64,000 nucleotides of DNA from NCBI RefSeq assembly GCF_007558825.1, contig NZ_VLTK01000009.1:33586-97585 (forward strand). Direction: 5' to 3'. The position numbers were made by a program, and so were the translations under genes. This stretch comes from Brevibacterium aurantiacum. Lineage in GTDB: Bacteria; Actinomycetota; Actinomycetes; Actinomycetales; Brevibacteriaceae. Below the pieces are notes generated by a model that saw only the letters and a list, made by a program, of their open reading frames with translations, was not told where the DNA came from and ran no database searches. Positions 25,613 to 34,408 of the stretch are shown here, in pieces (position 1 is the stretch's first letter; the number at the start of each line of letters is the position of its first letter).

Positions 25613-26115
25613 GTTCCGAGACCGCCCAGGACGCGCAGAACTGGGACACCAGCTTCACCCCGCCAGATCCCGAACCATGGGATGCGCTGAACACCGCACC
25701 TGCCCCGGACCCCGCCGGAGAACAGAGCCCGTGGTGGCAGGCACCTGAGCCCGAGGCCGAGCCCAGCCATGACGCCGCAAGGGTCGCCGGGCGGGAGAAC
25801 ACGGGGGCTCCGGATGCGATTGAGCACGAGAAGACCGCGCAGCGTCGCGCGAGCCTGCGCCAGCGCCTGCAGGTTCCGCAGGGCCGCGGCGTCGACTGGG
25901 TCAGGCCCACCGATCTGGTCGCCCGGTCCTCGGCCTCGATGGCCGGGCGCGGGATCGCACTGCAGGAACACCTCGCCCGCAAGGTCGACCGCGGCCTGGT
26001 CACCGCCGGGAAGAGCGTCGGCGCGTTTGCCGCGAAGAAGCTGCCACCGCTGAAGGCCTTCGGTCGCGGCCATGCCAGCGAGCCGGCTACCCGCTCGGCC
26101 GTCGGACAGAACTAG
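25609..26115 (+). CDS. hypothetical element protein
   Basis: A 168-residue protein starting at ATG 25609, overlapping the previous stop (ATGA) with AAGGAG upstream. The first 80 residues are acidic and proline-rich and probably disordered; the rest is basic and helical, with VDWVRPTDLVARSSASMAGRG. I recognise no domain. Tight coupling to the DUF2637 gene suggests a shared function. A 19-codon open frame at 26129-26188 follows, which I do not call as a gene. Confidence 0.7.
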   Translation: MSSETAQDAQNWDTSFTPPDPEPWDALNTAPAPDPAGEQSPWWQAPEPEAEPSHDAARVAGRENTGAPDAIEHEKTAQRRASLRQRLQVPQGRGVDWVRPTDLVARSSASMAGRGIALQEHLARKVDRGLVTAGKSVGAFAAKKLPPLKAFGRGHASEPATRSAVGQN

Positions 26116-26171
26116 GCGGAGACCTCGCATGACCCGACGCCACGACCCGATTCGCCACCCACGAGTGCGAA

Positions 26172-26180
26172 GTGCACCTG
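26172..26180 (+). repeat. GTGCACCTG leader motif, first of six
   Basis: The nonamer GTGCACCTG recurs in the leaders of the transfer operon at 26172, 28108, 30683, 37297 and 45507, with an 8/9 match at 31042. Several copies end 5-6 bases before a start codon. GTGCAC is itself palindromic, so a bound protein or an RNA feature is possible. Confidence 0.5.
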
Positions 26181-26200
26181 ATGTGTAGGAGGAGATACCG

Positions 26201-27064
26201 ATGATGACGACCTTGTCCGAACCCGAAGACTTCACGACCGGCGAGGGCCTGCGTGCCCTGCTCGTGAGGCTGCATGAGGCGGGGCCCGCCGCCTGGCGCT
26301 CCGACCCCGTGGCCGCGGACGTGATGGAACATGCCGCGGCGAAGTACGCGCCGCTGGCGCGCAAGCACGGCCTCGACCCCTGGGAGGCTGCCAGTGCGGC
26401 GTTCGATGTGATGCGCACCCGCTCGGCGCGCACCGCGAAGGACCCGTGGGGTGTGATCACCCACGCGGTGCGGATCACCTGCATCGCCGAAGAACGCGCC
26501 CAAGGCCTGCTGTGCTCGGTCCACCAGGCTCGCCGCCCGCACGTCTCGGCCTACCACGATCCCGAGCGGATCTCCGACCGCGAGAACCCGCTGACGGATT
26601 ACCACGAAGCCTTCCACATCACCGACCCCGACCCCACCGAGGACCCCGCCGAGCACGACGAGGACGACCAGCGGCGGGAGTACGACACCTTCACCACCGC
26701 GACCAGCCTGATCGAAGACACGATCGCCTTCGTGACCGCGATGAAATGGCCGCCGGCGCTGGCGCGGGCTGCGGTCGAGCACGTCTGCCAGGAACTGGCT
26801 CGCGCCGGGACCCGCCGTACCGCCTATGAGGCGCTGCGCCGGGACAAGCACGCCCAAGCGCTCCTGGATATCGAAGCCGACTCCTGGTCGATTCTGCTCA
26901 AGGCGCTGCTGGGGCACCCGCACCCGGCCTACGCGGCGACCAGCACCGGTCGCGGAATCCTGCACAGGCTGCTCATCGGCGAGACCCTGCGGGCGCTGCT
27001 GCGCGATGAGGACCTCGTGCTCACGCTCTCCGTGGCCGCCCCGCGCCGTGGAGGGTATCGCTGA
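26201..27064 (+). CDS. hypothetical element protein
   Basis: A 287-residue protein with a strong AGGAGGAG site before the ATG at 26201. It is mostly helical with no membrane segment. Segments such as KHGLDPWEAASAAFDVMRTR and VITHAVRITCIAEERAQGLL suggest a soluble DNA- or RNA-associated protein, but I recognise no named domain. A run of acidic residues lies near position 145-155. Its stop overlaps the start of the ParB-like gene, so the two are probably translated together. Confidence 0.75.
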   Translation: MMTTLSEPEDFTTGEGLRALLVRLHEAGPAAWRSDPVAADVMEHAAAKYAPLARKHGLDPWEAASAAFDVMRTRSARTAKDPWGVITHAVRITCIAEERAQGLLCSVHQARRPHVSAYHDPERISDRENPLTDYHEAFHITDPDPTEDPAEHDEDDQRREYDTFTTATSLIEDTIAFVTAMKWPPALARAAVEHVCQELARAGTRRTAYEALRRDKHAQALLDIEADSWSILLKALLGHPHPAYAATSTGRGILHRLLIGETLRALLRDEDLVLTLSVAAPRRGGYR

Positions 27065-28071
27065 TGGGACAGGCGCAGGGGCACATCCAACTCCAGCGGG
27101 CCGTTGCCTCGATCATGATCGGGCACCGGCACCGCACCGACCTCGGCGACATCGACGCCCTGGCCGCGTCCATCGCGAAGCTCGGACTGCTGCAGCCGCC
27201 GACGATCACCACCGACGGGACCCTGGTCTGTGGTGCTCGTCGGTTGGCGGCCGTGAAGCAGCTGGGATGGCGGACGGTGGATGTGTGGGTGCGCTCGAGC
27301 ATCTCGGACCGGCTCGGGCACCTGCTGGCCGAACAGGATGAGAACACCCAGCACAAGGACCTCACGCCTGTCGAGGCCGCCGCACTGTATCGGGAGCTCA
27401 AGGCGCTCATGGCTGAAGACGCCCAGCGGCGCAAGCAGGCCACTCAGTTCGGTATGGGCCAAAACCCCAGGTCAGACGGTCCTGCAAATTTTGCAGGACC
27501 GTCAACGACTCCTGGTATAGCCCGTGAGCAGGCCGCGGCGATGATCCCTGGCGGGGCCTCCCACACCACACTGGACAAGATCACCTACCTGCACCAGCTC
27601 GCCACCGACCCCGAGAGCCCATCGGCGATGCGAGAGCAGATCGCCGCGGAGCTGGAGGCGATCAACGATGGTGCCCCCGTGCATCCGGCCTATGAGCGCA
27701 TCCGCGCCCTGCAGCAGAGCGAGGCGATGCCGGATCGCGGCACGGATCTGCAGAGCATGGCCGAAGAAGCGATCGCGCGCGCTCACCGGAGCAAGGACGC
27801 CCCGGATCAGCCCACCGGAGACAAGCCCGAGGCCAGCGATGCGGAGCCGGTGGCGAAGATCATTCGCTGGCCCCTGCGTGCGTTCATCGCCACCTGGACC
27901 GAGCTGGAGAACTGGTGGGTCCACTACAGCGCCGAAGCGCTCGCCGCTGAGTTGACCGAGGAACAGATCGAGGCCTTCCTGGCGACCGCGGACGGGACGA
28001 GCCAGTTTGCCCGGGAACTGCGGGCCGCCCGCGACGGGGATTCCCGGCGAGGGCATCTGCGCGCCCTCTGA
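27064..28071 (+). CDS. ParB-like N-terminal domain protein
   Basis: A 335-residue protein with the ParB/Srx fold at the N-terminus: HRTDLGDIDALAASIAKLGLLQPPTI, GTLVCGARRLAAVKQLGW and the VRSSISDRL-LAEQDEN region. A variable linker, which holds a perfect palindrome in its DNA, separates this from a helical part with AREQAAAMIPGGASHTTLDKI that resembles a ParB helix-turn-helix. The C-terminal 80 residues are unassigned. It may partition or stabilise the excised element, or regulate its genes. No ParA is seen beside it. Confidence 0.8.
   Translation: MGQAQGHIQLQRAVASIMIGHRHRTDLGDIDALAASIAKLGLLQPPTITTDGTLVCGARRLAAVKQLGWRTVDVWVRSSISDRLGHLLAEQDENTQHKDLTPVEAAALYRELKALMAEDAQRRKQATQFGMGQNPRSDGPANFAGPSTTPGIAREQAAAMIPGGASHTTLDKITYLHQLATDPESPSAMREQIAAELEAINDGAPVHPAYERIRALQQSEAMPDRGTDLQSMAEEAIARAHRSKDAPDQPTGDKPEASDAEPVAKIIRWPLRAFIATWTELENWWVHYSAEALAAELTEEQIEAFLATADGTSQFARELRAARDGDSRRGHLRAL
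27475..27503. repeat. 29-bp perfect palindrome inside the ParB-like gene
   Basis: Arms GACGGTCCTGCAAA and TTTGCAGGACCGTC (14 bases each) flank a single T. It has an AT-rich centre in otherwise GC-rich coding DNA, within the variable linker of the ParB-like protein. It may be a binding site (parS-like or operator) or a transcript hairpin. Confidence 0.75.
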
Positions 28072-28122
28072 CTCACCCCAGGTGCACCCCGACCGTTGAC
28101 GCTCAGTGTGCACCTGGGTGGT

Positions 28123-28857
28123 ATGACGAGAACTGAAGGCACCTCGCGGCTGCGCCGCCGCCACATCGCCCTGGCCATCGCCACGATCATCCTGCTCATC
28201 CTCACCGGGGTCGGGGTCTACGGCATCATCATCGGCCCCGCCAACCCGGAGCACACCGCACCACAGCCCGCCCCTCCGGGCACCGGGACACCCACCCCTT
28301 CTGAGGCTCCGGCTGAGGTTGCGATCCCTGGCATCGCCGCCTCGACCGACCCGGAAACCTTCGCCCGCAGTGCTGCCGAAGCACTGTTCACCTGGGACAC
28401 CACCAGCGAGCTGATGCCCCTGGACTACACCGCCACCTTGCTGGAGGTCGCCGACCCCAGCGGCGTCGAGCAAGCCGGACTGGCCTCGGATATCGCCGGC
28501 TACCTCCCGACGCGCGAGGCGTGGGTGGAGCTGCGCAAGTACTCGACCCGGCAGCATCTGAGCATCGACCGGGCGTTCGTACCCGAACAGTGGGATGAGG
28601 CCCTGGCCCAGGCCCGCCCGGGGCAACTGCCCGAGGGCGCGACCGCGATCACCATCGAAGGCACCCGGCACCGCGAGGGCACCTGGAACGACGCCCCGGT
28701 GACCTCCGAGCATCCGGTGGCCTTTACCCTCTTCCTCACCTGCCCACAGGCCACCAGCACCCCGGAAAGCACGGCCAGCGCGACGCCCTCCGAGGAGGGG
28801 CGGGAGGAGTCGTGTTTCCTCATGCGGCTCTCGGCGCTGGATACGCCCCTGCGCTGA
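28123..28857 (+). CDS. single-pass membrane protein of the transfer operon
   Basis: A 244-residue protein with a basic N-terminus, one membrane helix (HIALAIATIILLILTGVGVYG, about residues 14-34), a Pro/Thr linker and an exported domain. That topology is shared with VirB8/TcpC-type channel proteins, but sequence similarity is not evident to me. I start at the ATG at 28123. Just upstream, GGTGCACC at 28081 and GTGCACCTG at 28108 form an inverted repeat. The next gene begins 16 bases after the stop. Confidence 0.7.
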   Translation: MTRTEGTSRLRRRHIALAIATIILLILTGVGVYGIIIGPANPEHTAPQPAPPGTGTPTPSEAPAEVAIPGIAASTDPETFARSAAEALFTWDTTSELMPLDYTATLLEVADPSGVEQAGLASDIAGYLPTREAWVELRKYSTRQHLSIDRAFVPEQWDEALAQARPGQLPEGATAITIEGTRHREGTWNDAPVTSEHPVAFTLFLTCPQATSTPESTASATPSEEGREESCFLMRLSALDTPLR

Positions 28858-28873
28858 GACGAAAGGCCGTGCG

Positions 28874-30517
28874 ATGAAGAAGGCCGTGGCCGCTCTGGCC
28901 GTACTGGTGCTGCTGGGACCGATGTTCGCCCTGGTCGGCGTCGGCCTGGTCATGAACCCCGCCGCTTCCGCCCAATGCGTGGCCCCGGGCGAGAACGTTG
29001 ATGTCGGTGACGTCCCTGATGAGCTCACCGCTGAGACCGCCGACGGCGAGACGATCACTCTGGAGAAGAAGCAGCTCGAGCACGCGGCCACGATCATCCA
29101 GACCGGCTCCGAGACCGAGGGCATCACCCGTGACGGGATCCAGATCGCGCTGATGGCAGCATTGACGGAGTCCGTGCTCAAGCAGCTGTCGAATACCAGC
29201 GCCTACCCCGAATCCGGCGATATGCCCAACGACGGCGACGGTGGCGACAACGACAGTCTCGGCTTGTTTCAGATGCGTCCGCAATCCGGATGGGGCTCGG
29301 TCGAAGAGCTCATGGACCCCGACTACCAAGCAGCGGCGTTCTACGGCGGACCGGACGGTCCCAACGGTGGCTCCCCGCGGGGCCTGCTGGATATCGACGG
29401 GTGGGAGGAGATGAGCAAGGGCGAAGCCGCCCAAGCCGTCGAAGTCAGCGCCTATCCCGACCGGTACGCCAACTACGAGCCAGTCGCCGAGACCATCCTC
29501 ACCGAGCTCTCGACTTCCGAGAGCAGCGGCGACGGGGAGGAAGATGATCAGCCGGCTGCGGAGACCTCCCGCGTGGTCTTCCCCCTACCGGAGGGCACCT
29601 GGGTCGCGACCTCCCCGTTCGGGCCGCGCACCCACCCGATCACCGGCGAAGAGACCTTACATACTGGCAGTGATTTTGCAGCCCCCGACGGCACCGAGAT
29701 CCTCGCTGCCGCCGATGGTACCGTCGCCGAGGCCCAGTACACCGATTCCGGAGGCGGAATCGTCGTCATCGACCACCAGGTCGACGGGCAGCGGCTGGCC
29801 ACGGCCTATATCCACATGTGGGAAGACGGCATCTACGTCCAGACCGGCGACGAGGTCACGGCGGGTCAGCACATCGCCGACGTCGGAAATTCCGGCCAAT
29901 CCACCGGAGCCCATCTGCACTTTGAGGTCCGCGAAGGCGGACCAGACGGCGACTACACCGACCCCGCGGCCTGGCTCAACGACCACGACGCGGCAGACCT
30001 CCCCGAAGCCGAAGACGGCAAACCCGAACCCGGCGAGGACGGATGCGAGACCGACGACAGTGGCGGAACGGGTGAAGACCCGGGCGACTTCGACGGAGAC
30101 GACCCCGGGCAGATGGTCAATGACCCCACCAGCGACGGACAGATCACCGCGCGCATGCTCCACGTCCACGACCAGGCGCTGAAGGCCTACCCCGACACCT
30201 CCTGGGCGTGTTATTCCCCCAGACCGGGACAGAAGTCCGAGCACCCCTTAGGCCGTGCCTGCGATGTCACGTTCGGCAATGCGATCGGGCAGATGCCGAC
30301 CCCGGACCAGCTCGAGGCCGGGTGGGACCTCACCCATTGGATGCAAGACCACGCCGAAGACCTCGGCGTGGAGTACCTGATCTGGCAGGGCAAGATCTGG
30401 TCAGTCGGCAGCGACAAGGACGGATGGCGCGACTACGACGGCGGAGGCATGCACAGCCCTGAGGACATCACAGGCGGACACTACGACCACCTCCACATCA
30501 CCGTGAAGGAAAACTAG
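28874..30517 (+). CDS. exported M23 (LytM) peptidase with lytic-transglycosylase-like region
   Basis: Probably opens the peptidoglycan for the conjugative channel (VirB1-like role). The 547-residue protein has a signal peptide or anchor (KKAVAALAVLVLLGPMFALVG). A transglycosylase-like segment follows (ALMAALTESVLKQL, DSLGLFQMRPQSGWG, about residues 90-140), then an M23 domain with zinc ligands in HTGSDFAAPDGT and HLHFEV (about residues 260-370). The C-terminal 140 residues include HPLGRACDVTF and HYDHLHIT, resembling a D-Ala-D-Ala carboxypeptidase-like fold. Three hydrolase-like regions in one protein is notable. Confidence 0.82.
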   Translation: MKKAVAALAVLVLLGPMFALVGVGLVMNPAASAQCVAPGENVDVGDVPDELTAETADGETITLEKKQLEHAATIIQTGSETEGITRDGIQIALMAALTESVLKQLSNTSAYPESGDMPNDGDGGDNDSLGLFQMRPQSGWGSVEELMDPDYQAAAFYGGPDGPNGGSPRGLLDIDGWEEMSKGEAAQAVEVSAYPDRYANYEPVAETILTELSTSESSGDGEEDDQPAAETSRVVFPLPEGTWVATSPFGPRTHPITGEETLHTGSDFAAPDGTEILAAADGTVAEAQYTDSGGGIVVIDHQVDGQRLATAYIHMWEDGIYVQTGDEVTAGQHIADVGNSGQSTGAHLHFEVREGGPDGDYTDPAAWLNDHDAADLPEAEDGKPEPGEDGCETDDSGGTGEDPGDFDGDDPGQMVNDPTSDGQITARMLHVHDQALKAYPDTSWACYSPRPGQKSEHPLGRACDVTFGNAIGQMPTPDQLEAGWDLTHWMQDHAEDLGVEYLIWQGKIWSVGSDKDGWRDYDGGGMHSPEDITGGHYDHLHITVKEN

Positions 30518-30696
30518 CAATTATTACGTCAGATGCATTCGCTTCTCGATCGAATCGTCGAGCACTCGACCCACCAGGTTCGTCTCGTTCGAAGGCCAGT
30601 CTCTCACGCTTGGATCCCAACGGCGTGATGCCCCATGTCCGAGGCTGACCCGAGCCAGCTGCAGGCACCCGGTCCGGTGCCCGTGCACCTGGGGGC

Positions 30697-30963
30697 ATGG
30701 ACGTTTTTCCTGATTTCGAGGGCATGAGCGGCATCGGCGATCTCATGGAGGTCGCCGGTGCCTTGCTCACGGCCGCGCTGATCATCGCCGTACTCATGGT
30801 CCTCGTCTCCGCGATCATCTGGGCGATCGCGGCGAGCACCGGCAACTACAGCCTCGCCGCCAAGGGCCGTGTCGGCGTGCTCGTCTCCCTCGGCGGCGCG
30901 GTCCTTGCCGGAGCGGCGACAGGATGGCTGAACTGGCTGGTCAACCTCGGCGAGCAACTCTGA
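30697..30963 (+). CDS. small two-helix membrane protein (DUF6112-like), copy 1
   Basis: An 88-residue protein with two hydrophobic helices (LLTAALIIAVLMVLVSAIIWA and VGVLVSLGGAVLAGAATGWL). It has the size and layout of VirB2-pilin-like small subunits of actinobacterial transfer systems. It is a paralogue of the protein at 31096: both have an AIxWA..S..N..LA..G..GVL pattern. GTGCACCTG ends five bases before the ATG. The 180 bases upstream hold no gene. Confidence 0.7.
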   Translation: MDVFPDFEGMSGIGDLMEVAGALLTAALIIAVLMVLVSAIIWAIAASTGNYSLAAKGRVGVLVSLGGAVLAGAATGWLNWLVNLGEQL

Positions 30964-30990
30964 ACCCAGCACCACCCCACGAACGGCCAG

Positions 30991-31019
30991 AGCGCCCATC
31001 CGGATACCGGATGGGCGCT
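30991..31019 (+). terminator. perfect 13-bp hairpin between the two small membrane genes
   Basis: AGCGCCCATCCGG and its complement flank the 3-base loop ATA. The sequence continues TCTTCATG with a weak T-run. It lies 27 bases after the stop of the first DUF6112-like gene and would reduce transcription into the next. Confidence 0.7.
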
Positions 31020-31095
31020 TCTTCATGCCATGACCACGCCCGTGCACCTTCCCGCAGACAAGCACCCAACGACTCTGCATGAAGGAGCGTGTGTC

Positions 31096-31365
31096 GTGAT
31101 CGACATCGACCCCAATGACTCCGGTCTCCCGGGCATCGAGCAGCTGCGCGAGATCGTCGGCGCCGTGATGACCGTGGCTCTGATCCTGTCCGTGCTCGCC
31201 TTGATTATCTCCGCGATTGTCTGGGCTTACGGCTCCAACTCGAGCAACCCGAACCTCGCCGGGAGAGGAAAAATCGGCGTCCTCATCAGCTGCGCGGCGG
31301 CTGTGTTGTCCGGGGCCGCGGTGACCCTGGTGAACTTCTTCTGGGACGTCGGACAGGGCATCTGA
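31096..31365 (+). CDS. small two-helix membrane protein (DUF6112-like), copy 2
   Basis: An 89-residue paralogue of the protein at 30697, with two membrane helices (VMTVALILSVLALIISAIVWA and IGVLISCAAAVLSGAAVTLV). I chose the GTG at 31096, which has GAAGGAG upstream, over a longer frame from 31030 whose extra residues look non-coding. The stop lies one base before the next gene's ATG. It may be a pilin-like or channel subunit; this is inference from size and position. Confidence 0.7.
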   Translation: MIDIDPNDSGLPGIEQLREIVGAVMTVALILSVLALIISAIVWAYGSNSSNPNLAGRGKIGVLISCAAAVLSGAAVTLVNFFWDVGQGI

Positions 31366-31366
31366 G

Positions 31367-32851
31367 ATGGGCTTCTGCGATGTTCCCGTCCTCTCCTCGG
31401 TCTGCGATACCGCAGGGGAAGCCGCGGCCAGCCTCGTCTCGGCACCATTCGAGTGGCTGGCCGCGGGCATGGGCGCGGCCGCGGAATGGATGTTCGAGTC
31501 CGTCTGGAAGATCTTCGACACCACCACCCTGGTCGATGTCACCAGCGGCGAATACGTTGAGGTCTTCAACTTGATCTTCGGTATCGCGATCTTCGTGATG
31601 CTGATCTTCTTCTGCCTGCAACTGATCACCGGGATGATCCGCCGAGAACCCGGGGCGCTCTCCCGCGCAGCTTTCGGGCTGGCCAAGAGCGTGCTCGGGT
31701 CCTTCGTCGTCCTCACCTTGACCGCCTTGTTGCTCGAGATCGTCGATCAACTGTGCGTCGGCATCATCCAAGCCGCTGGCGAGACCACCGAGTCCATGGG
31801 CGCGAAGATCACCGGGCTGGTCGCCGCGCTGGCCACGCTGAACATCACCGCGCCGGGAGTCGGCGCGATCATCTCGATTTTTCTCGGGGGCCTGGCGATC
31901 TCCGCGGCCGCGATCGTGTGGCTGAGCCTGCTCATCCGCAAAGCGTTGCTGCTGGTCGCCGTGGTCCTGGCCCCGTTCGCGTTCGCCGGGGCCTCCTGGG
32001 ATGCCAGTCGCGGCTGGATCGGCAAGTGGGCGATGTTCGTCCTCGCCTTGATCTTCAGCAAGCTCGTCCTGGTCATCATCCTGCTCGTGGCCGTCACCCA
32101 GGTCTCGGCACCGATCGAGGCTGATCTGGCCTCAGTCGCTGATCCTCTGGCCGGGATCGTGCTCATGGCTTTGGCCGGGTTTGCGCCATATCTCACGTAT
32201 CGGTTCCTCTCGTTCATCGGCTTTGACCTCTACAACTCGATGGGCTCCGAACAGGAAGCGAAATCGGCACTGAACCGACCAGTGCCGACACCGGGCAAGC
32301 AGCAGGGCAACAGTCCAAACAAGGTCCTCGACGGAAAGTCCGACAAAGGCGGCGACGGCGGAGGCGGAGGCAGGAAGCCCGGCAACAGCTCGAGCCAGGC
32401 TGCCGCACCCGGCCCCGGCGGCAACCCCGGGGGCTCCGGTGCCTCCAGCGCAAGTGCCGGGTCGGCAGGTGCTGGTTCGGCTGGAAGCGCCGGAGCTGGC
32501 GGCGCAGGAGCGGGCGCGGGTGCTGGCGCCGGTGCGGCTGCGGCCGGGCCGGCCGCTGCGGTCGTGGCTGGTGCCGCGGTCGCGAAGAAGGCCGCCACCG
32601 CCGGACCCGAAGCCGGACAGGTCCTGGCCGGTCAGGCAGAGACAGCGACGGAGGGAGCCGAGAAGCCCTCCCAGGACACCAAGTCCTCAACGTCAGCCCC
32701 GGCCGATACCCCGGCTCCGAACGCCGCCCCGGCGTCGTCTCCGCTGCCAAAGTCACCGCCGGATACGTCCTCACCGAAACCATCCGCACCTCGGCAGGGC
32801 TCACATCGGCAGGGTCCGAAGCCCTCTGGCCCGACTGGTGGGAAGGAGTAA
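31367..32851 (+). CDS. TrbL/VirB6-like conjugation channel protein
   Basis: A 494-residue polytopic membrane protein with about six hydrophobic segments in the first 300 residues (for example IFGIAIFVMLIFFCLQLITGM and ALLLVAVVLAPFAFAGASWD), the layout of TrbL/VirB6 inner-membrane channel subunits. The remaining 190 residues are a low-complexity Gly/Ala/Ser/Pro tail. It follows the small membrane gene by one base and precedes the SCO6880-like gene by six, so these are co-transcribed. Confidence 0.78.
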   Translation: MGFCDVPVLSSVCDTAGEAAASLVSAPFEWLAAGMGAAAEWMFESVWKIFDTTTLVDVTSGEYVEVFNLIFGIAIFVMLIFFCLQLITGMIRREPGALSRAAFGLAKSVLGSFVVLTLTALLLEIVDQLCVGIIQAAGETTESMGAKITGLVAALATLNITAPGVGAIISIFLGGLAISAAAIVWLSLLIRKALLLVAVVLAPFAFAGASWDASRGWIGKWAMFVLALIFSKLVLVIILLVAVTQVSAPIEADLASVADPLAGIVLMALAGFAPYLTYRFLSFIGFDLYNSMGSEQEAKSALNRPVPTPGKQQGNSPNKVLDGKSDKGGDGGGGGRKPGNSSSQAAAPGPGGNPGGSGASSASAGSAGAGSAGSAGAGGAGAGAGAGAGAAAAGPAAAVVAGAAVAKKAATAGPEAGQVLAGQAETATEGAEKPSQDTKSSTSAPADTPAPNAAPASSPLPKSPPDTSSPKPSAPRQGSHRQGPKPSGPTGGKE

Positions 32852-32857
32852 GCCCTC

Positions 32858-34327
32858 ATGTCCACGGAAACCTCCACCGAAACCACTGGGACCGAGCTGG
32901 TGCCAGCGAAGTTCAGCCGGCTGACCCGCCGGGGTGTCTTGCTCGGACTCTCGGCCTCCCAGCTGGTGACCCTCGGCATCGCCGGGGCAAGTCTGGTCGC
33001 TTCCTTCTATGGCGGCGGCGGGGTCCTGTTCCTGCTCACCGCTCCGATCTGGGTCCTGGGTGCGGCGCTGACATGGATTCCCGTTGCCGGCCGCCCGGCT
33101 GTGGAATGGGTGCCGATCGCCGGCTGGTGGGTGTGGCGGGTCAGCATGGGCCAGCTGATCTACCGCCGACGGATCGTCATGCCCCGCCCGACAGGCACCC
33201 TGGCCCTGCCCGGTGATGCCGCCCGGCTGCGCGAGTACTCCGATCCTGAGACCGGGGCGGGCATGATCCACGATCCGACGGCGGCGACGCTGACGGTGAT
33301 GATCGAGCTGTCCCATCCGGCGTTCGTGTTGTTGGATCCGGTCGAGCAGAACCGCCGCGTCGAATCCTGGGGTCGCGTGCTGGCCACGATCTGCCGCTCA
33401 GGCCGGATCAGTCAGCTCCAAGTCTTGGAGCGCACCCTGCCCGACTCCGGGCAGGGTCTGGCCGAATGGTGGGCCACGCACGGCAGCGATGACGGGTCGT
33501 GGGCGGCGACGACCTACGCCGAGCTCATCGACCGGGCAGGCCCTGCCGGGGAGCGTCATGCGACCACGCTGAGTCTGAGCCTGGACATGAAGCACGCCGC
33601 CCGCCAGATCCGCACCGCCGGCGGTGGGCTGCGCGGGGCGGCGAACATCCTCCGCCAGGACATGTCTACCCTCGCCTCCGCGCTACGAGCGGCCGACCTG
33701 TCCTTCGCCGACTGGTTGAGCACCGGCCAGATCGCGGTGATCCTGCGCTCGGCCTACGACCCGGCGATCGCTGCGACCTTGGAACGCCATGGTGAGATCG
33801 GCCAGGACCTGGCCACCGCTGGCCCGGTCGCGGTGACGGAACGCTGGGGGCACCTGCGCACCGACTCCGCCTTCCACGCGGTGCTGTGGATCAGCGAATG
33901 GCCCCGGGCGATGGTCCACCCCGGTTTTCTCTCACCGGTGCTGCTCTCGACCGGCATCCAGCGGGCGTTCTCGTTGATCTGCACCCCGTTGCGCACCGAT
34001 CAGGCCGCCCGCGACATCCGCAAGAAGAAGGTCGAGTACATCTCCGACCGGGCCCAGCGGGCCCGGATCGGGCAGATCGAAGACGCCGGGCACAGCGCCG
34101 AATTCCAGGACGTGCTCCAGCAAGAAGCCGATCTGACCGCCGGTCACGGGGTCGTGCGCTACACGGGTCTGATCTCTGTCTCGGCCGAAACCCTCGATGA
34201 CCTCGACCGAGACCTGGCCGCCCTCGAACAAGCAGCGATCCAGGCCTCGTGTGAGACCCGACGCCTGGTCGGGCAACAGGCTCGCGCTTTTACCGCTGCG
34301 GCCCTGCCGCTGTGCCGTCGGGTCTGA
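32858..34327 (+). CDS. SCO6880 family transfer protein
   Basis: A 489-residue protein with two closely spaced N-terminal membrane helices (QLVTLGIAGASLVASFYGGG and VLFLLTAPIWVLGAALTWIPV), a PrgI/VirB3-like feature, and a large cytoplasmic domain including TLSLSLDMKHAARQIR and RDIRKKKVEYISDRAQRAR. It has the make-up of the SCO6880 family, which lies beside the VirB4-like ATPase in actinobacterial transfer systems and may substitute for the VirB3/VirB4 N-terminal part. It has no P-loop. Confidence 0.8.
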   Translation: MSTETSTETTGTELVPAKFSRLTRRGVLLGLSASQLVTLGIAGASLVASFYGGGGVLFLLTAPIWVLGAALTWIPVAGRPAVEWVPIAGWWVWRVSMGQLIYRRRIVMPRPTGTLALPGDAARLREYSDPETGAGMIHDPTAATLTVMIELSHPAFVLLDPVEQNRRVESWGRVLATICRSGRISQLQVLERTLPDSGQGLAEWWATHGSDDGSWAATTYAELIDRAGPAGERHATTLSLSLDMKHAARQIRTAGGGLRGAANILRQDMSTLASALRAADLSFADWLSTGQIAVILRSAYDPAIAATLERHGEIGQDLATAGPVAVTERWGHLRTDSAFHAVLWISEWPRAMVHPGFLSPVLLSTGIQRAFSLICTPLRTDQAARDIRKKKVEYISDRAQRARIGQIEDAGHSAEFQDVLQQEADLTAGHGVVRYTGLISVSAETLDDLDRDLAALEQAAIQASCETRRLVGQQARAFTAAALPLCRRV

Positions 34328-34408
34328 GCCCGCGCCCGCGCACTTCCTTGCCATCCCCGCCCCAGCCCCGCGGCCGGGGCGTCCACCCTCGACTCAGGAG
34401 AGCTGATC

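Noticed and set aside
26129-26188. 19-codon open frame between two element genes
   Set aside because: Too short, weak ribosome binding site and no conservation evidence; it may be chance.
27502-29181. 559-codon minus-strand open frame
   Set aside because: Opposite the ParB-like, membrane and M23 peptidase genes, all of which have recognisable motifs and ribosome binding sites on the plus strand.
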